Below, one piece after another: positions 28,462 to 36,787 of a DNA stretch of 43,563 nt. The position numbers were made by a program, and so were the translations under genes. The first letter of the stretch is position 1, and each line of letters opens with the position of its first letter. This DNA comes from an uncultured Pelagibacteraceae bacterium (lineage in GTDB: Bacteria; Pseudomonadota; Alphaproteobacteria; Pelagibacterales; Pelagibacteraceae), in NCBI GenBank assembly GCA_902617625.1, contig CACMXJ010000008.1, positions 1 through 43,563 on the forward strand. Reading direction: 5' to 3'. Below the pieces are notes generated by a model. The model was not told the DNA's origin. It was given only the letters and a program-made list of their open reading frames with translations, and made no database searches.

Positions 28462-29607
28462 ATGAAAAAAAAGATATTTACCTCAATAGGATTGATGAGT
28501 GGTACATCGATGGATGGAGTGGATTTATCTGTTATAAAATCTGATGGTAATGATCAATTTTCCAGTATTTATAATGTTTATAGGGAATTTGATGGTGAGC
28601 TTTACAAGCAATTAATTAGCTTAAGAGATAAAATCAGCAATTCTACAGACTTAAAAACTTATTCTAAAGAGATCAATGATGTAGAAAAAAAATTTACATT
28701 ATTCAACAGTCAGTCAATTAACGAAGTGATTAAAGACATTGATGAAGATATCGATTTAATTGGTTTCCACGGCCAAACAGTTTTTCATGACCCGAAAATT
28801 CAAATTTCAAAGCAGTTAGGAGATGGAAAACTTTTATCTTGTTTATTCAAAAAAATTGTAATCAATAATTTTAGACAAAATGATTTAAATCATGGAGGCC
28901 AGGGTGCTCCGCTTACACCAATATTTCATAGTTTGATTACAAAAATTATCCAAAAAAATTTTAAGCTTAAATTGCCAATAAATATAATTAATATCGGAGG
29001 TATAACAAATATCACTCAAATCAAACAAAATCTTAATAATTCAATAAACTTTTTTGCCTATGATGTAGGCCCAGGAAACTGTTTGATAGATGACTGGGTA
29101 AGAAATAATAAAGATTTAAAATTTGATGAAGATGGAAATTATGCAAATATTGGAAAAGTTGATGATCTAATTTTAAATCAAGCAATAGATAATTTTGAGT
29201 TTAAATCTTATGAAACATCATTGGATGTAAAAGATTTTGATACATCATTTGTAAAAGGTTTACCATTTGAGGATGGATGTGCTACTTTAACAAAATTTAC
29301 CGCATATCTAATTGCTGATGGTTTGAGGAAAATTAATAAACATAATGATGTTAACCCTCATCACTATATATTTTGTGGAGGTGGAAGAAAAAATAAATTT
29401 TTAATGCAAGCAATCAAAAATTATTTAGTAAATAAAAATATAATTATGAAAGATATAGACGATTATAATTTTAATGGGAATTTTATTGAGTCACAAGCTT
29501 TTGCATATTTAGCTATAAGATCATATTTAAAATTACCAATCTCATTTCCAAGTACCACAAGATGTAAAAAACCTATTTCAGGTGGTGATATTTTACGAAA
29601 TTTTTAG
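28462..29607 (+). CDS. anmK: anhydro-N-acetylmuramic acid kinase
   Basis: AnmK hydrolyses and phosphorylates 1,6-anhydro-MurNAc released in wall turnover, giving MurNAc-6-phosphate for recycling. The 381-residue protein starts GLMSGTSMDGVDLSVI (ATP-binding). It also has GFHGQTVFHDP, INIGGITNIT, the catalytic-Asp region YDVGPGNCLIDDW, and CGGGRKN near the C-terminus. Length is typical. The TAG stop shares bases with the stop of the convergent hydrolase (TTAG). Confidence 0.95.
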   Translation: MKKKIFTSIGLMSGTSMDGVDLSVIKSDGNDQFSSIYNVYREFDGELYKQLISLRDKISNSTDLKTYSKEINDVEKKFTLFNSQSINEVIKDIDEDIDLIGFHGQTVFHDPKIQISKQLGDGKLLSCLFKKIVINNFRQNDLNHGGQGAPLTPIFHSLITKIIQKNFKLKLPINIINIGGITNITQIKQNLNNSINFFAYDVGPGNCLIDDWVRNNKDLKFDEDGNYANIGKVDDLILNQAIDNFEFKSYETSLDVKDFDTSFVKGLPFEDGCATLTKFTAYLIADGLRKINKHNDVNPHHYIFCGGGRKNKFLMQAIKNYLVNKNIIMKDIDDYNFNGNFIESQAFAYLAIRSYLKLPISFPSTTRCKKPISGGDILRNF

Positions 29608-30260
29608 TAAAGCGCTGTCTCTTTTTTTATGTATTTAGAAATACATTTTGTTAATTCAGATTCACTTTTTGAAAAAAAATGATTAGCACCTGGGATAGTT
29701 TCAAATTCTACTTTAATTCCTTTCTGTGCGCTAAGTTTGTTATCTAAATCTTTAATATATTCAAAGGGAACCAATTCATCTTTTTTTCCATATACCATTA
29801 AACCAGATGAGGGACATGGTGATAAAAAAGAAAAATCATAAACATTTGGTTGGGGTGAAATTGCAATAAATCTATTTATCTCAGGTCGTCTCATTAATAA
29901 TTGCATTGCAATTAATGAACCAAAAGAAAACCCCGATACCCAACATTGTGAATTATCAAAATTTTCTCTTTCTAACCAATCTAGTGCAGCTGCAGCATCT
30001 GCCAGTTCTCCTTGACCATTATCAAATTCCCCATCACTTTTACCAACACCTCTAAAATTAACTCGACATACAGAAAAATCATTTTCCATAAAAGTATGAA
30101 AAGTTTCTACAACAACTTTGTTATTCATTGTTCCTCCATATTGAGGATGTGGTTGTAATACTAAAGCAATAGGTGAAGTGCTTTTTTTACTTTTAAAATA
30201 TTTTGCCTCTAGTCTTCCAGCTGGACCAGGAATAAATATTTCTAAAATTTTATTATCCAT
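29604..30260 (-). CDS. alpha/beta hydrolase (dienelactone-hydrolase-like)
   Basis: A 218-residue cytosolic alpha/beta hydrolase with the nucleophile elbow GFSFGS, a candidate acid in VYGKKDELVP and a candidate histidine in PGANHFF. The oxyanion region LQPHPQYGGTM precedes NFRGVGKSDGEFDNGQGE, a pattern I know from a conserved alphaproteobacterial hydrolase family of unknown substrate. It is a single gene, divergent from iscR. A Fur-box-like sequence lies five bases upstream of its start. The physiological substrate cannot be told from sequence. Confidence 0.85.
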   Translation of the reverse strand: MDNKILEIFIPGPAGRLEAKYFKSKKSTSPIALVLQPHPQYGGTMNNKVVVETFHTFMENDFSVCRVNFRGVGKSDGEFDNGQGELADAAAALDWLERENFDNSQCWVSGFSFGSLIAMQLLMRRPEINRFIAISPQPNVYDFSFLSPCPSSGLMVYGKKDELVPFEYIKDLDNKLSAQKGIKVEFETIPGANHFFSKSESELTKCISKYIKKETALY

Positions 30261-30264
30261 AATT

Positions 30265-30283
30265 GATATTGATAATTATTCTC
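30265..30283. promoter_or_regulatory. Fur-box-like inverted repeat
   Basis: GATATTGATAATTATTCTC agrees with the classical 19-base Fur consensus at 16 positions by eye. In the 7-1-7 form, TGATAAT-T-ATTCTCA (30270-30284) agrees at 13 of 14. It lies between the hydrolase start and the iscR promoter. In AT-rich DNA partial matches arise by chance, but the conserved G and C positions agree. Whether Fur, Mur or nothing binds is unknown. Confidence 0.5.
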
Positions 30284-30342
30284 AAAAAAAAATTACGTTT
30301 AACACATGTACGTGGCAAAATGTTAGTCTTTTTTTTTGTTAG

Positions 30343-30367
30343 ATACTTGACTATTTTAGTCGGGTTT
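30343..30367. promoter_or_regulatory. IscR type 1 operator
   Basis: The 25-base site reads ATACTTGACT, then ATTTT, then AGTCGGGTTT. By eye it matches the known [2Fe-2S]-IscR type 1 consensus (half-sites GACT and AGTC with conserved flanks) at 24 of 25 positions. The only mismatch is the penultimate base. It sits about 30 bases before the iscR start and overlaps the -35 element, as expected for repression. Confidence 0.88.
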
Positions 30368-30374
30368 ATATATA
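30347..30374 (+). promoter_or_regulatory. iscR-suf promoter
   Basis: TTGACT (30347-30352) is a near-consensus -35, and TATATA (30369-30374) is a -10 at 16 bases spacing. A TATACC two bases later is an alternative. The -35 is embedded in the IscR operator. Transcription would begin about 10-15 bases before the iscR ATG at 30396. Confidence 0.7.
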
Positions 30375-30395
30375 CCCTTGTAAAATATAGGTTTT

Positions 30396-30821
30396 ATGAA
30401 ACTTACATCTAAAGGAAGATATGCAGTAATGGCTTTAGTAGATCTGGCAAGATTTAACAATATCAACCCAGTATCTTTAAGAGACATCTCACTTAGACAG
30501 GGGATTTCTCTCGATTACTTGGAACAAATTTTTTCTAAACTTAGAAAAAAAGAGATTGTTCAAAGTGTTAGAGGAAATCAAGGAGGATATGTTTTAAGCA
30601 AAAAAGCGAAAGAGATAAAACTTACTAATATTTTTGATGCTGTAGATGAAAAAGTAAAAACTGTTCAATGCAAAAAAGATTCTAAAAAAGGGTGTAATGG
30701 TAAATCTACAAAGTGTTTAACTCATAATTTGTGGGATGAACTTGAAAACCACATTAATGACTTTTTTGAAAAAAAGAGTTTAGAAGATCTTATTAAAGAT
30801 AACGCTGAGAGAAGAATTTAA
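30396..30821 (+). CDS. iscR: Rrf2-family iron-sulfur regulator IscR
   Basis: A 141-residue Rrf2-family winged-helix repressor heading the suf operon. The N-terminal [18 protein letters not shown] is canonical, and the recognition helix region is [12 protein letters not shown]. Cys92, Cys100, Cys107 and His110 match the cluster-ligand pattern of IscR (three Cys and one His), though the spacing is C-x7-C-x6-C-x2-H, slightly wider than in E. coli. It should sense cluster supply and, with its operator upstream, repress itself and the suf genes when clusters are plentiful. sufB follows after two bases. Confidence 0.94.
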   Translation: MKLTSKGRYAVMALVDLARFNNINPVSLRDISLRQGISLDYLEQIFSKLRKKEIVQSVRGNQGGYVLSKKAKEIKLTNIFDAVDEKVKTVQCKKDSKKGCNGKSTKCLTHNLWDELENHINDFFEKKSLEDLIKDNAERRI

Positions 30822-30823
30822 AA

Positions 30824-32266
30824 ATGGATACTAGAGAAAAAGATATAGAAAAATTAAAAGATTATAAGTACGGCTTTACTACAGATATAGAAAATATTAA
30901 AGCTCCAAAAGGTTTAAAAGAAGATGTGATTAAATTTATTTCTAATATTAAAAAAGAACCACAATGGATGTTAGACTTTAGGTTAAAAGCTTTTGAGAGA
31001 TTAAAACTTTTAAAAGAGCCTAATTGGCAAAAACCAAAATATCCTAAAATTAACTATCAAGATTTATATTATTATTCAGCACCAAAAAGCATGAAGGATA
31101 AACCAAAAAGTTTAGATGAACTTGATCCTAAACTTTTAGAGACATATAAAAAACTTGGAATTCCATTACAAGAACAAGCAAGATTAAATGGTATTGCTGT
31201 CGATGCAGTATTTGACTCTGTTTCAGTAGCAACTACTTTTAAAGGTGAGTTGACTAAACATGGAATAATTTTTTGCTCAATGTCAGAAGCAATTCAAAAA
31301 CATCCTGATCTTGTAAAAAAATATTTGGGCACAGTAATACCAGTTACTGATCATTTTTTTGCTACTCTTAACTCAGCTGTTTTTACGGATGGATCATTTG
31401 TTTATATTCCAGAAGGTGTTAAGTGCCCTATGGAATTATCAACTTACTTCAGAATTAATGCATCAGAGACAGGACAATTTGAAAGAACACTAATTATTGC
31501 TGATAAGGGAAGTTACGTAAGTTATCTCGAAGGATGTACTGCTCCAATGAGAGATGAAAATCAATTACATGCAGCAAATGTAGAATTGATTGCTTTAGAT
31601 GATGCAGAAATAAAATATTCAACTGTACAAAATTGGTATCCAGGTGATGAAAATGGCAAAGGTGGAATTTACAATTTTGTAACCAAAAGAGGATTATGTA
31701 AGGGAAAAAATTCTAAGATTTCTTGGACACAAGTAGAAACAGGATCAGCTATAACTTGGAAGTATCCAAGCTGCATATTAAAAGGTGATAATTCAATTGG
31801 TGAATTTTATTCAATAGCAATTACCAATAATCATCAAAAAGCGGATACTGGTACAAAAATGATTCATTTAGGAAAAAATACTAAAAGTAAAATTATTTCA
31901 AAAGGTATAAGTGCTGGATTTTCTGATATGACTTATAGAGGCTTAGTAGATATTAATTCAAAAGCTAAAAACTCTAGCAACTATACACAATGTGACTCTT
32001 TATTAATGGGAAATAAATGTGGGGCACATACAGTTCCTTATATAAAAAATAAAAATTTTGACTCTAATATTGCGCATGAGGCTACAACATCAAAAATAAG
32101 TGAAGAACAATTACATTATTGCCAACAAAGAGGACTTAATCCTGAGGAAGCTGTAGGATTAATTGTTAATGGTTTTTGTAAAGAAGTATTACAACAATTA
32201 CCAATGGAGTTTGCAGTTGAAGCCCAGAAACTTGTAGGTATTAGCTTAGAGGGGAGTGTTGGTTAA
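30824..32266 (+). CDS. sufB: Fe-S cluster scaffold protein SufB
   Basis: SufB (480 aa) is the scaffold of the SufBC2D complex, where clusters are built. Typical blocks are [39 protein letters not shown], and the C-terminal [21 protein letters not shown] with conserved cysteines. The near-terminal motif [11 protein letters not shown] is followed by [12 protein letters not shown]. Length is standard. Its stop overlaps the sufC start by one base (TAATG). Confidence 0.98.
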   Translation: MDTREKDIEKLKDYKYGFTTDIENIKAPKGLKEDVIKFISNIKKEPQWMLDFRLKAFERLKLLKEPNWQKPKYPKINYQDLYYYSAPKSMKDKPKSLDELDPKLLETYKKLGIPLQEQARLNGIAVDAVFDSVSVATTFKGELTKHGIIFCSMSEAIQKHPDLVKKYLGTVIPVTDHFFATLNSAVFTDGSFVYIPEGVKCPMELSTYFRINASETGQFERTLIIADKGSYVSYLEGCTAPMRDENQLHAANVELIALDDAEIKYSTVQNWYPGDENGKGGIYNFVTKRGLCKGKNSKISWTQVETGSAITWKYPSCILKGDNSIGEFYSIAITNNHQKADTGTKMIHLGKNTKSKIISKGISAGFSDMTYRGLVDINSKAKNSSNYTQCDSLLMGNKCGAHTVPYIKNKNFDSNIAHEATTSKISEEQLHYCQQRGLNPEEAVGLIVNGFCKEVLQQLPMEFAVEAQKLVGISLEGSVG

Positions 32267-33000
32267 TGCTTAAAATAAGTAATTTAAATGCGAATATTGA
32301 GAACAAATCAATTTTAAAGGGTTTTTCATTGAATATAAATCCTGGCGAAGTTCACGCTATTATGGGTCCAAATGGATCAGGAAAAAGTACACTATCAAAT
32401 ATTCTATCAGGGAAAAAAGGGTACGAAGTATCAGGTGAAATCTTATTTGAAAATAAAAATTTATTTGATCTAGAGACTGCAGAAAGAGCACATAAAGGAA
32501 TATTTTTGGCTTTCCAATACCCGTTAGAAATTCCAGGTGTTAATACAAATATCTTTTTGAAAACATCTTTAAATGCAATTAGAAAGGCAAGAGGTGAGAA
32601 AGAATTAGATGCGATTGAATTTTTAAAACTTGTAAAAGAAAAAGCTAAAGAATTAAAATTTGATGAAGAAAAACTTAATAGACAATTAAATGTTGGGTTT
32701 TCAGGCGGAGAAAAAAAGAAAAATGAAATTCTTCAAATGTCTATGTTATCCCCAAAATTATCAATATTAGATGAGACAGACTCAGGCCTAGACATAGATG
32801 CCCTTAAAATAGTTGCTGATGGAGTTAATACTTTAAGAAATAAAGATAATTCTTTTTTAATAATAACCCATTATCAAAGATTATTAGATTACATTAAACC
32901 TGACTTTGTTCATGTTCTAATGAATGGGAAGATAATAAGATCTGGTGGTCCAGAATTAGCAATTGAATTGGAAAAAAAAGGATACGAAAATTTTAATTAA
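32266..33000 (+). CDS. sufC: Fe-S cluster assembly ATPase SufC
   Basis: SufC (244 aa) is the ABC-type ATPase that drives shape changes in SufBCD. It has Walker A GPNGSGKST (about residues 36-44), a Q-loop LAFQYP, a signature-like FSGGEKKKNEI, Walker B LSILDETDSGLD and the H-loop ITHYQR. All catalytic motifs are intact. It has no membrane segment, as expected. The sufD ATG follows directly after the stop. Confidence 0.98.
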   Translation: MLKISNLNANIENKSILKGFSLNINPGEVHAIMGPNGSGKSTLSNILSGKKGYEVSGEILFENKNLFDLETAERAHKGIFLAFQYPLEIPGVNTNIFLKTSLNAIRKARGEKELDAIEFLKLVKEKAKELKFDEEKLNRQLNVGFSGGEKKKNEILQMSMLSPKLSILDETDSGLDIDALKIVADGVNTLRNKDNSFLIITHYQRLLDYIKPDFVHVLMNGKIIRSGGPELAIELEKKGYENFN

Positions 33001-34248
33001 ATGAGCGAACAATTACAATCAGACTTTGAAAAATTAGTAAAAACCTCAAAATTTTCTAATGAAGAAATTCAATTTAAAAAAAATTTTTTAAATAATTTCA
33101 TAGAAAAGGGTTTTCCAAATAGAAAGCAAGAAGATTGGAAGTTTTTAGATATTAGTCAGATCATCAAAAAGAGTATAAGCGATTTAAGTTTTTTCAATGA
33201 TTATTCACAATCTAATAAAATCGATCCATCTATTTTTATCGATGGTTTAGAGCATAATAAGATTATTTTTATTAATGGAAGAATTGAAAAAATTGATTTT
33301 AACTTTGAAGACCAAAAAAAAATTGAAATAATTGATGAAGCTAAAAACGATATATCATTTGATAACGAAAATTCATTGATTGATTTGAATAGTGCATTTA
33401 CTGATAAAGTTTTTAAAATTTTAATTAAAAAAAATTATACTCTTAAGAAACCTTTGATAATTTATCATTCAACAAATGACAAAATAAAGTCAACTAATAT
33501 CAATTTGAGATTAGACTTTGATTTAGGTGAAAATAGTTGTTTAAAGCTGATTGATTATTTTGGTAATTCCACAGCGAAAAACTTTATTAATATTTTTTAT
33601 AACTTCAATTTAGAAAAAGACTCAATCCTAAAAAACTATAAAATTGATAAATTTAGAAATAATAATTTAAGATACTCTTTTAACAATATTGAACAGGGAC
33701 ATAACAGTGTTTCAGAAACATTTATATTATCTGCTGGTTCAGATTATTTTAAAAATGAGATTAATTGTAATTTAAATGGTGAGTATTCATCAGCATTTAT
33801 CAATGGTATTTTTTCCTTAAAGGAAAATCAACAACACGAAATTAGAACTACAATCAATCATTTAGTGGAAAACACAAAAAGTCATCAGCTTATTAAAAGT
33901 GTTCTTGGAAAAAATTCAAAATCTGCATATCAAGGAAGAATATTTGTAAATTCAAAAGCTCAAAAAACTGATGGATATCAATTGAGTAAAGCAATACTGC
34001 TTGATGAAACATCAGAGTTTAATGCAAAACCAGAATTAGAAATTTATGCTGATGATGTAAAATGTTCTCACGGATCAGCATCTGGTAGCTTAGATGAAAA
34101 TTCAATTTTTTACTTAATGTCTCGTGGTTTGAATTATCAACAGTCAAAAGAACTTCTAATAAATGGGTTTTTAATGGATGTTGTTGAAAAGATTACAGAC
34201 TTAGAAATAAAAAACTTAATTATAAATATTTTTGGATTAAAACAATGA
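33001..34248 (+). CDS. sufD: Fe-S cluster assembly protein SufD
   Basis: SufD (415 aa) pairs with SufB in the SufBC2D scaffold. The N-terminal FPNRKQEDWKFLDIS is the usual SufD start region. The C-terminal beta-helix holds the conserved SAYQGRIFVNSKAQKTDGYQ, CSHGSASGSLDEN with the key Cys/His, and the tail ELLINGFL. It is more divergent than SufB, as usual in the family. It overlaps sufS by 4 bases (ATGA). Confidence 0.95.
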   Translation: MSEQLQSDFEKLVKTSKFSNEEIQFKKNFLNNFIEKGFPNRKQEDWKFLDISQIIKKSISDLSFFNDYSQSNKIDPSIFIDGLEHNKIIFINGRIEKIDFNFEDQKKIEIIDEAKNDISFDNENSLIDLNSAFTDKVFKILIKKNYTLKKPLIIYHSTNDKIKSTNINLRLDFDLGENSCLKLIDYFGNSTAKNFINIFYNFNLEKDSILKNYKIDKFRNNNLRYSFNNIEQGHNSVSETFILSAGSDYFKNEINCNLNGEYSSAFINGIFSLKENQQHEIRTTINHLVENTKSHQLIKSVLGKNSKSAYQGRIFVNSKAQKTDGYQLSKAILLDETSEFNAKPELEIYADDVKCSHGSASGSLDENSIFYLMSRGLNYQQSKELLINGFLMDVVEKITDLEIKNLIINIFGLKQ

Positions 34249-35465
34249 ACATAAATAACATTAGAAAAGAGTTTCCGATTTTTGATGAAAAAATTCAGAA
34301 TAATGATTTAGTTTATCTAGATAGTGCGAACTCCTCTCAAAAACCTAAGGTTGTACTAGATAGAATAAATGATTTTTATTCTAAACAGTTTTCAAATGTA
34401 GGTAGAAGCATACATTTTTTAGCTGTTGCAGCTACCAATTTGTATGAAAATACAAGGACCTCTGTACAAAAATATATAAATGCGAAAGATAAAAATGAAA
34501 TTGTATTTACAAAAGGTGCTACAGAAGCTTTAAATTTAGTTGCTAATACCCTGGGTCAAGCAATTTTGGAGCCGAATGACGAAATTTTAATTACAGAACT
34601 GGAGCATCATTCAAATTATGTTCCATGGCATTTTTTAAGAAAATCCAAAAATATAAAAATAAAGTTTGCAGAGATAAATGAAGACGGAGATATTCCGATT
34701 GAAAATATAGAAAAAGAAATTACAGATAAAACTAAAGTAATAGCAATAACTCATTTATCCAATGTCACTGGTGCAGTTTTACCAATCAAAGAGATAACCC
34801 AATTAGCACATTCAAAGGGCATAGTTGTTGTAGTAGATGGATGTCAGGGAGGACCACATTTAAAATTAGATATGCAAGACTTAAATTGTGATTTTTATGC
34901 AATATCATGTCATAAAATGTATGGCCCGACAGGACTTGGAGTTTTGTACGGAAAAAAGAAATGGTTAGAGCAACTTCCACCATATCAAGGAGGTGGAGGA
35001 ATGATAAATGAGGTTAAAAAAGATAGAATTTCTTATGGTGAACTTCCAAATAAGTATGAAGCTGGAACCATGGCTACAGCTCAAGTCATCGCATTTGATC
35101 AATCAATAAAATTTTTAGAAAGCATTGGAATTGAAAATATAATTAAACATGAAAAAGAATTAATAGAATACGGCCAAGAAATTTTAAAAAAGAATAATTC
35201 TGTGAAACTCATTGGAAATCCAAAAGAGCGAGGTGGAGTTCTATCTTTTACGGTAGAAGGAGTACATCCACATGACATTGCAACTATTCTGGATGAAACT
35301 GGAGTTGCTATAAGAGCGGGTCATCATTGTTGTCAAATACTTCATGACAAATTAGGTATACCAGCAAGTGCTCGAGCTTCATTAGGAGTTTATAACACTA
35401 AAGATGATTTAGATAAGTTAAATGAAGGTATTAATAATTGTAAAAAAATTTTTGATTTAAAATGA
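34245..35465 (+). CDS. sufS: cysteine desulfurase SufS
   Basis: A group II PLP-dependent cysteine desulfurase (406 aa) that releases sulfur from cysteine for cluster assembly. The PLP lysine is in SCHKMYGPTGLGVLYG (about residue 225). The persulfide-forming cysteine is in RAGHHCCQILHD (about residue 362). The N-terminal VYLDSANSSQKP and the ELEHHSNYVPW block are typical. It ends in a 4-base overlap with sufU, which probably acts as its sulfur acceptor. Confidence 0.97.
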   Translation: MNINNIRKEFPIFDEKIQNNDLVYLDSANSSQKPKVVLDRINDFYSKQFSNVGRSIHFLAVAATNLYENTRTSVQKYINAKDKNEIVFTKGATEALNLVANTLGQAILEPNDEILITELEHHSNYVPWHFLRKSKNIKIKFAEINEDGDIPIENIEKEITDKTKVIAITHLSNVTGAVLPIKEITQLAHSKGIVVVVDGCQGGPHLKLDMQDLNCDFYAISCHKMYGPTGLGVLYGKKKWLEQLPPYQGGGGMINEVKKDRISYGELPNKYEAGTMATAQVIAFDQSIKFLESIGIENIIKHEKELIEYGQEILKKNNSVKLIGNPKERGGVLSFTVEGVHPHDIATILDETGVAIRAGHHCCQILHDKLGIPASARASLGVYNTKDDLDKLNEGINNCKKIFDLK

Positions 35466-35926
35466 ACTTAAAAGAATTATATCAAGAAATAATTTTAGAG
35501 CATGGAAAGAACCCCCGAAATTTCGGTAAAACAGAAAATTTTAATAAAGATGCAAAAGGCAATAATCCATTATGTGGAGATAATGTACATGTATATCTTA
35601 AATTAAATGACCAAAGAAAAGTAGAGGATATTTCTTTTGAGGGAAGTGGATGTGCAATATCAATGGCATCAGCTTCAATAATGACTGATTTGATTAAAGG
35701 CAAAAGTGATAATGAAGCTAAAGAAATAATTGAGGATTTTTTAGGAATGATTAAAGAAAATCCTGAACTTAAAAATAATATTTTAAAAGAGGACGATAAA
35801 ACGAAATTAATGTGTTTATCAGGTGTTAAACAATATCCAATGAGAGTTAAATGTGCTACCTTATCATGGCACACTTTGGTATCTGCAATGGAAAATGATG
35901 GGAAAGAAATAACCACAGAAAATTAA
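35462..35926 (+). CDS. sufU: SufU-type sulfur-transfer/scaffold protein
   Basis: A 154-residue IscU-fold protein of the SufU type. Zinc/cluster ligands are Cys38, Asp40, Cys64 and Cys131 (LCGD, GSGCAIS, RVKCATLSW). The extra stretch between Cys64 and Cys131 is longer than in IscU, the mark that separates SufU from IscU. A further Cys118 lies in that stretch. In Firmicutes, SufU accepts persulfide sulfur from SufS by zinc-ligand exchange. The same role is inferred here, since no sufE lies in the operon. sufT follows two bases after the stop. Confidence 0.92.
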   Translation: MNLKELYQEIILEHGKNPRNFGKTENFNKDAKGNNPLCGDNVHVYLKLNDQRKVEDISFEGSGCAISMASASIMTDLIKGKSDNEAKEIIEDFLGMIKENPELKNNILKEDDKTKLMCLSGVKQYPMRVKCATLSWHTLVSAMENDGKEITTEN

Positions 35927-35928
35927 TT

Positions 35929-36225
35929 ATGGATGTAAAAAACAAAATAATTGAGGAAATTAGAAAAATTTATGATCCTGAATTACCAGTGAACATATAT
36001 GAACTTGGTTTAATTTATGATATACAGGTAAATGGTCGTAAGGCTGATATTAAGATGACATTAACTACACCGAATTGTCCCGTTGCAGAAAGTTTGCCAA
36101 AAGAGGTAAAAGAGGGTGCAATGCAAGTAGAGGGAATAGATGATGTAAATCTTGAATTGGTTTGGGACCCTCCTTGGAATAAAGATATGATGTCAGATGC
36201 AGCTAAATTGGAGTTAAACTTATAA
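35929..36225 (+). CDS. sufT: SufT/MIP18-family (DUF59) Fe-S maturation protein
   Basis: A 98-residue DUF59 protein. The hallmark IYDPELPVNIYELGLIY is at residues about 14-30, and the conserved cysteine lies in TTPNCPVAESLP (about 47). The tail LVWDPPWNKDMMSDAAKLEL is typical. Relatives take part in maturing Fe-S proteins, which fits its place in the suf operon. Its stop overlaps the sufA start by one base (TAATG). Confidence 0.94.
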   Translation: MDVKNKIIEEIRKIYDPELPVNIYELGLIYDIQVNGRKADIKMTLTTPNCPVAESLPKEVKEGAMQVEGIDDVNLELVWDPPWNKDMMSDAAKLELNL

Positions 36226-36557
36226 TGAACCCTATTATTAAATTAAGTGATAATGCAGCTTTAAGAATTAAAGAAATAATGTCTAACGCTGAAAAAAATG
36301 CAATAGGTGTGAGAGTTTCTGTAAAATCAGGTGGTTGTGCAGGCATGTCATACGTAATGGAATATTCAAAAGAGGTAAATCCTAATGATGAGTTGATCGA
36401 AGATAAAGGAGTAAAAGTTTTCATTGATTCGGCGGCAGTTATGTATCTTTTAGGCACTGAAATGGATTATAAAAAAGAGGATTTTTCATCATCATTTGTC
36501 TTCAATAATCCTAATGAAACCGAGCGTTGTGGGTGCGGAGAGTCTTTTAAAGTATAA
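36225..36557 (+). CDS. sufA: A-type Fe-S carrier protein (SufA/IscA family)
   Basis: A 110-residue A-type carrier that accepts clusters from SufBCD and hands them to target enzymes. The three ligand cysteines are in GGCAGMSYVMEY (about residue 36) and the C-terminal RCGCGESF. It starts IKLSDNAALRIKEIM, typical of the family. It is the last recognisable gene of the iscR-suf operon. It could equally be called ErpA-like. Operon context favours SufA. Confidence 0.93.
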   Translation: MNPIIKLSDNAALRIKEIMSNAEKNAIGVRVSVKSGGCAGMSYVMEYSKEVNPNDELIEDKGVKVFIDSAAVMYLLGTEMDYKKEDFSSSFVFNNPNETERCGCGESFKV

Positions 36558-36613
36558 TCCCATTTTGAACATACCAGGGTTGCAATAAACGCATAGATTG
36601 ATAATATTTACCT

Positions 36614-36784
36614 ATGAACGTCTTTGAAATCAGAAACTTGCAAAACAGCGAAGACAGAAAAGAGAAGAGAAAAACTTTTTTAAGATCTCTTATAAAGTCT
36701 GTTGATACTGGAGCAAATGGAACACTTGATTACATTGTTAAAAAAGGTTCTGGCAAAAACAAAATTGCTAAAACCAGACAATAA
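36614..36784 (+). CDS. Small basic protein of unknown function (56 aa)
   Basis: A 56-codon ORF from ATG 36614 to TAA 36784, filling the gap between sufA and the convergent glnA. It reads MNVFEIRNLQNSEDRKEKRK, then TFLRSLIKSVDTGANGTLDY, then a Gly/Lys-rich tail. It has 14 Lys/Arg against 6 acidic residues and no membrane segment or cysteine. Codon use resembles neighbouring genes, and the frame fills the gap up to three bases before the glnA stop, which supports a real gene. There is no clear Shine-Dalgarno. I do not recognise the family. It could bind nucleic acid. It might be read through from the suf operon. Confidence 0.55.
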   Translation: MNVFEIRNLQNSEDRKEKRKTFLRSLIKSVDTGANGTLDYIVKKGSGKNKIAKTRQ

Positions 36785-36787
36785 AAA

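Noticed and set aside
35482..35916. 144-residue open frame on the minus strand opposite sufU
   Set aside because: It lies entirely antisense to a clearly recognised gene and shows no family features.
36558..36613. tRNA or small structured RNA between sufA and the small ORF
   Set aside because: No cloverleaf, CCA end or convincing stem could be found in the 56 bases.
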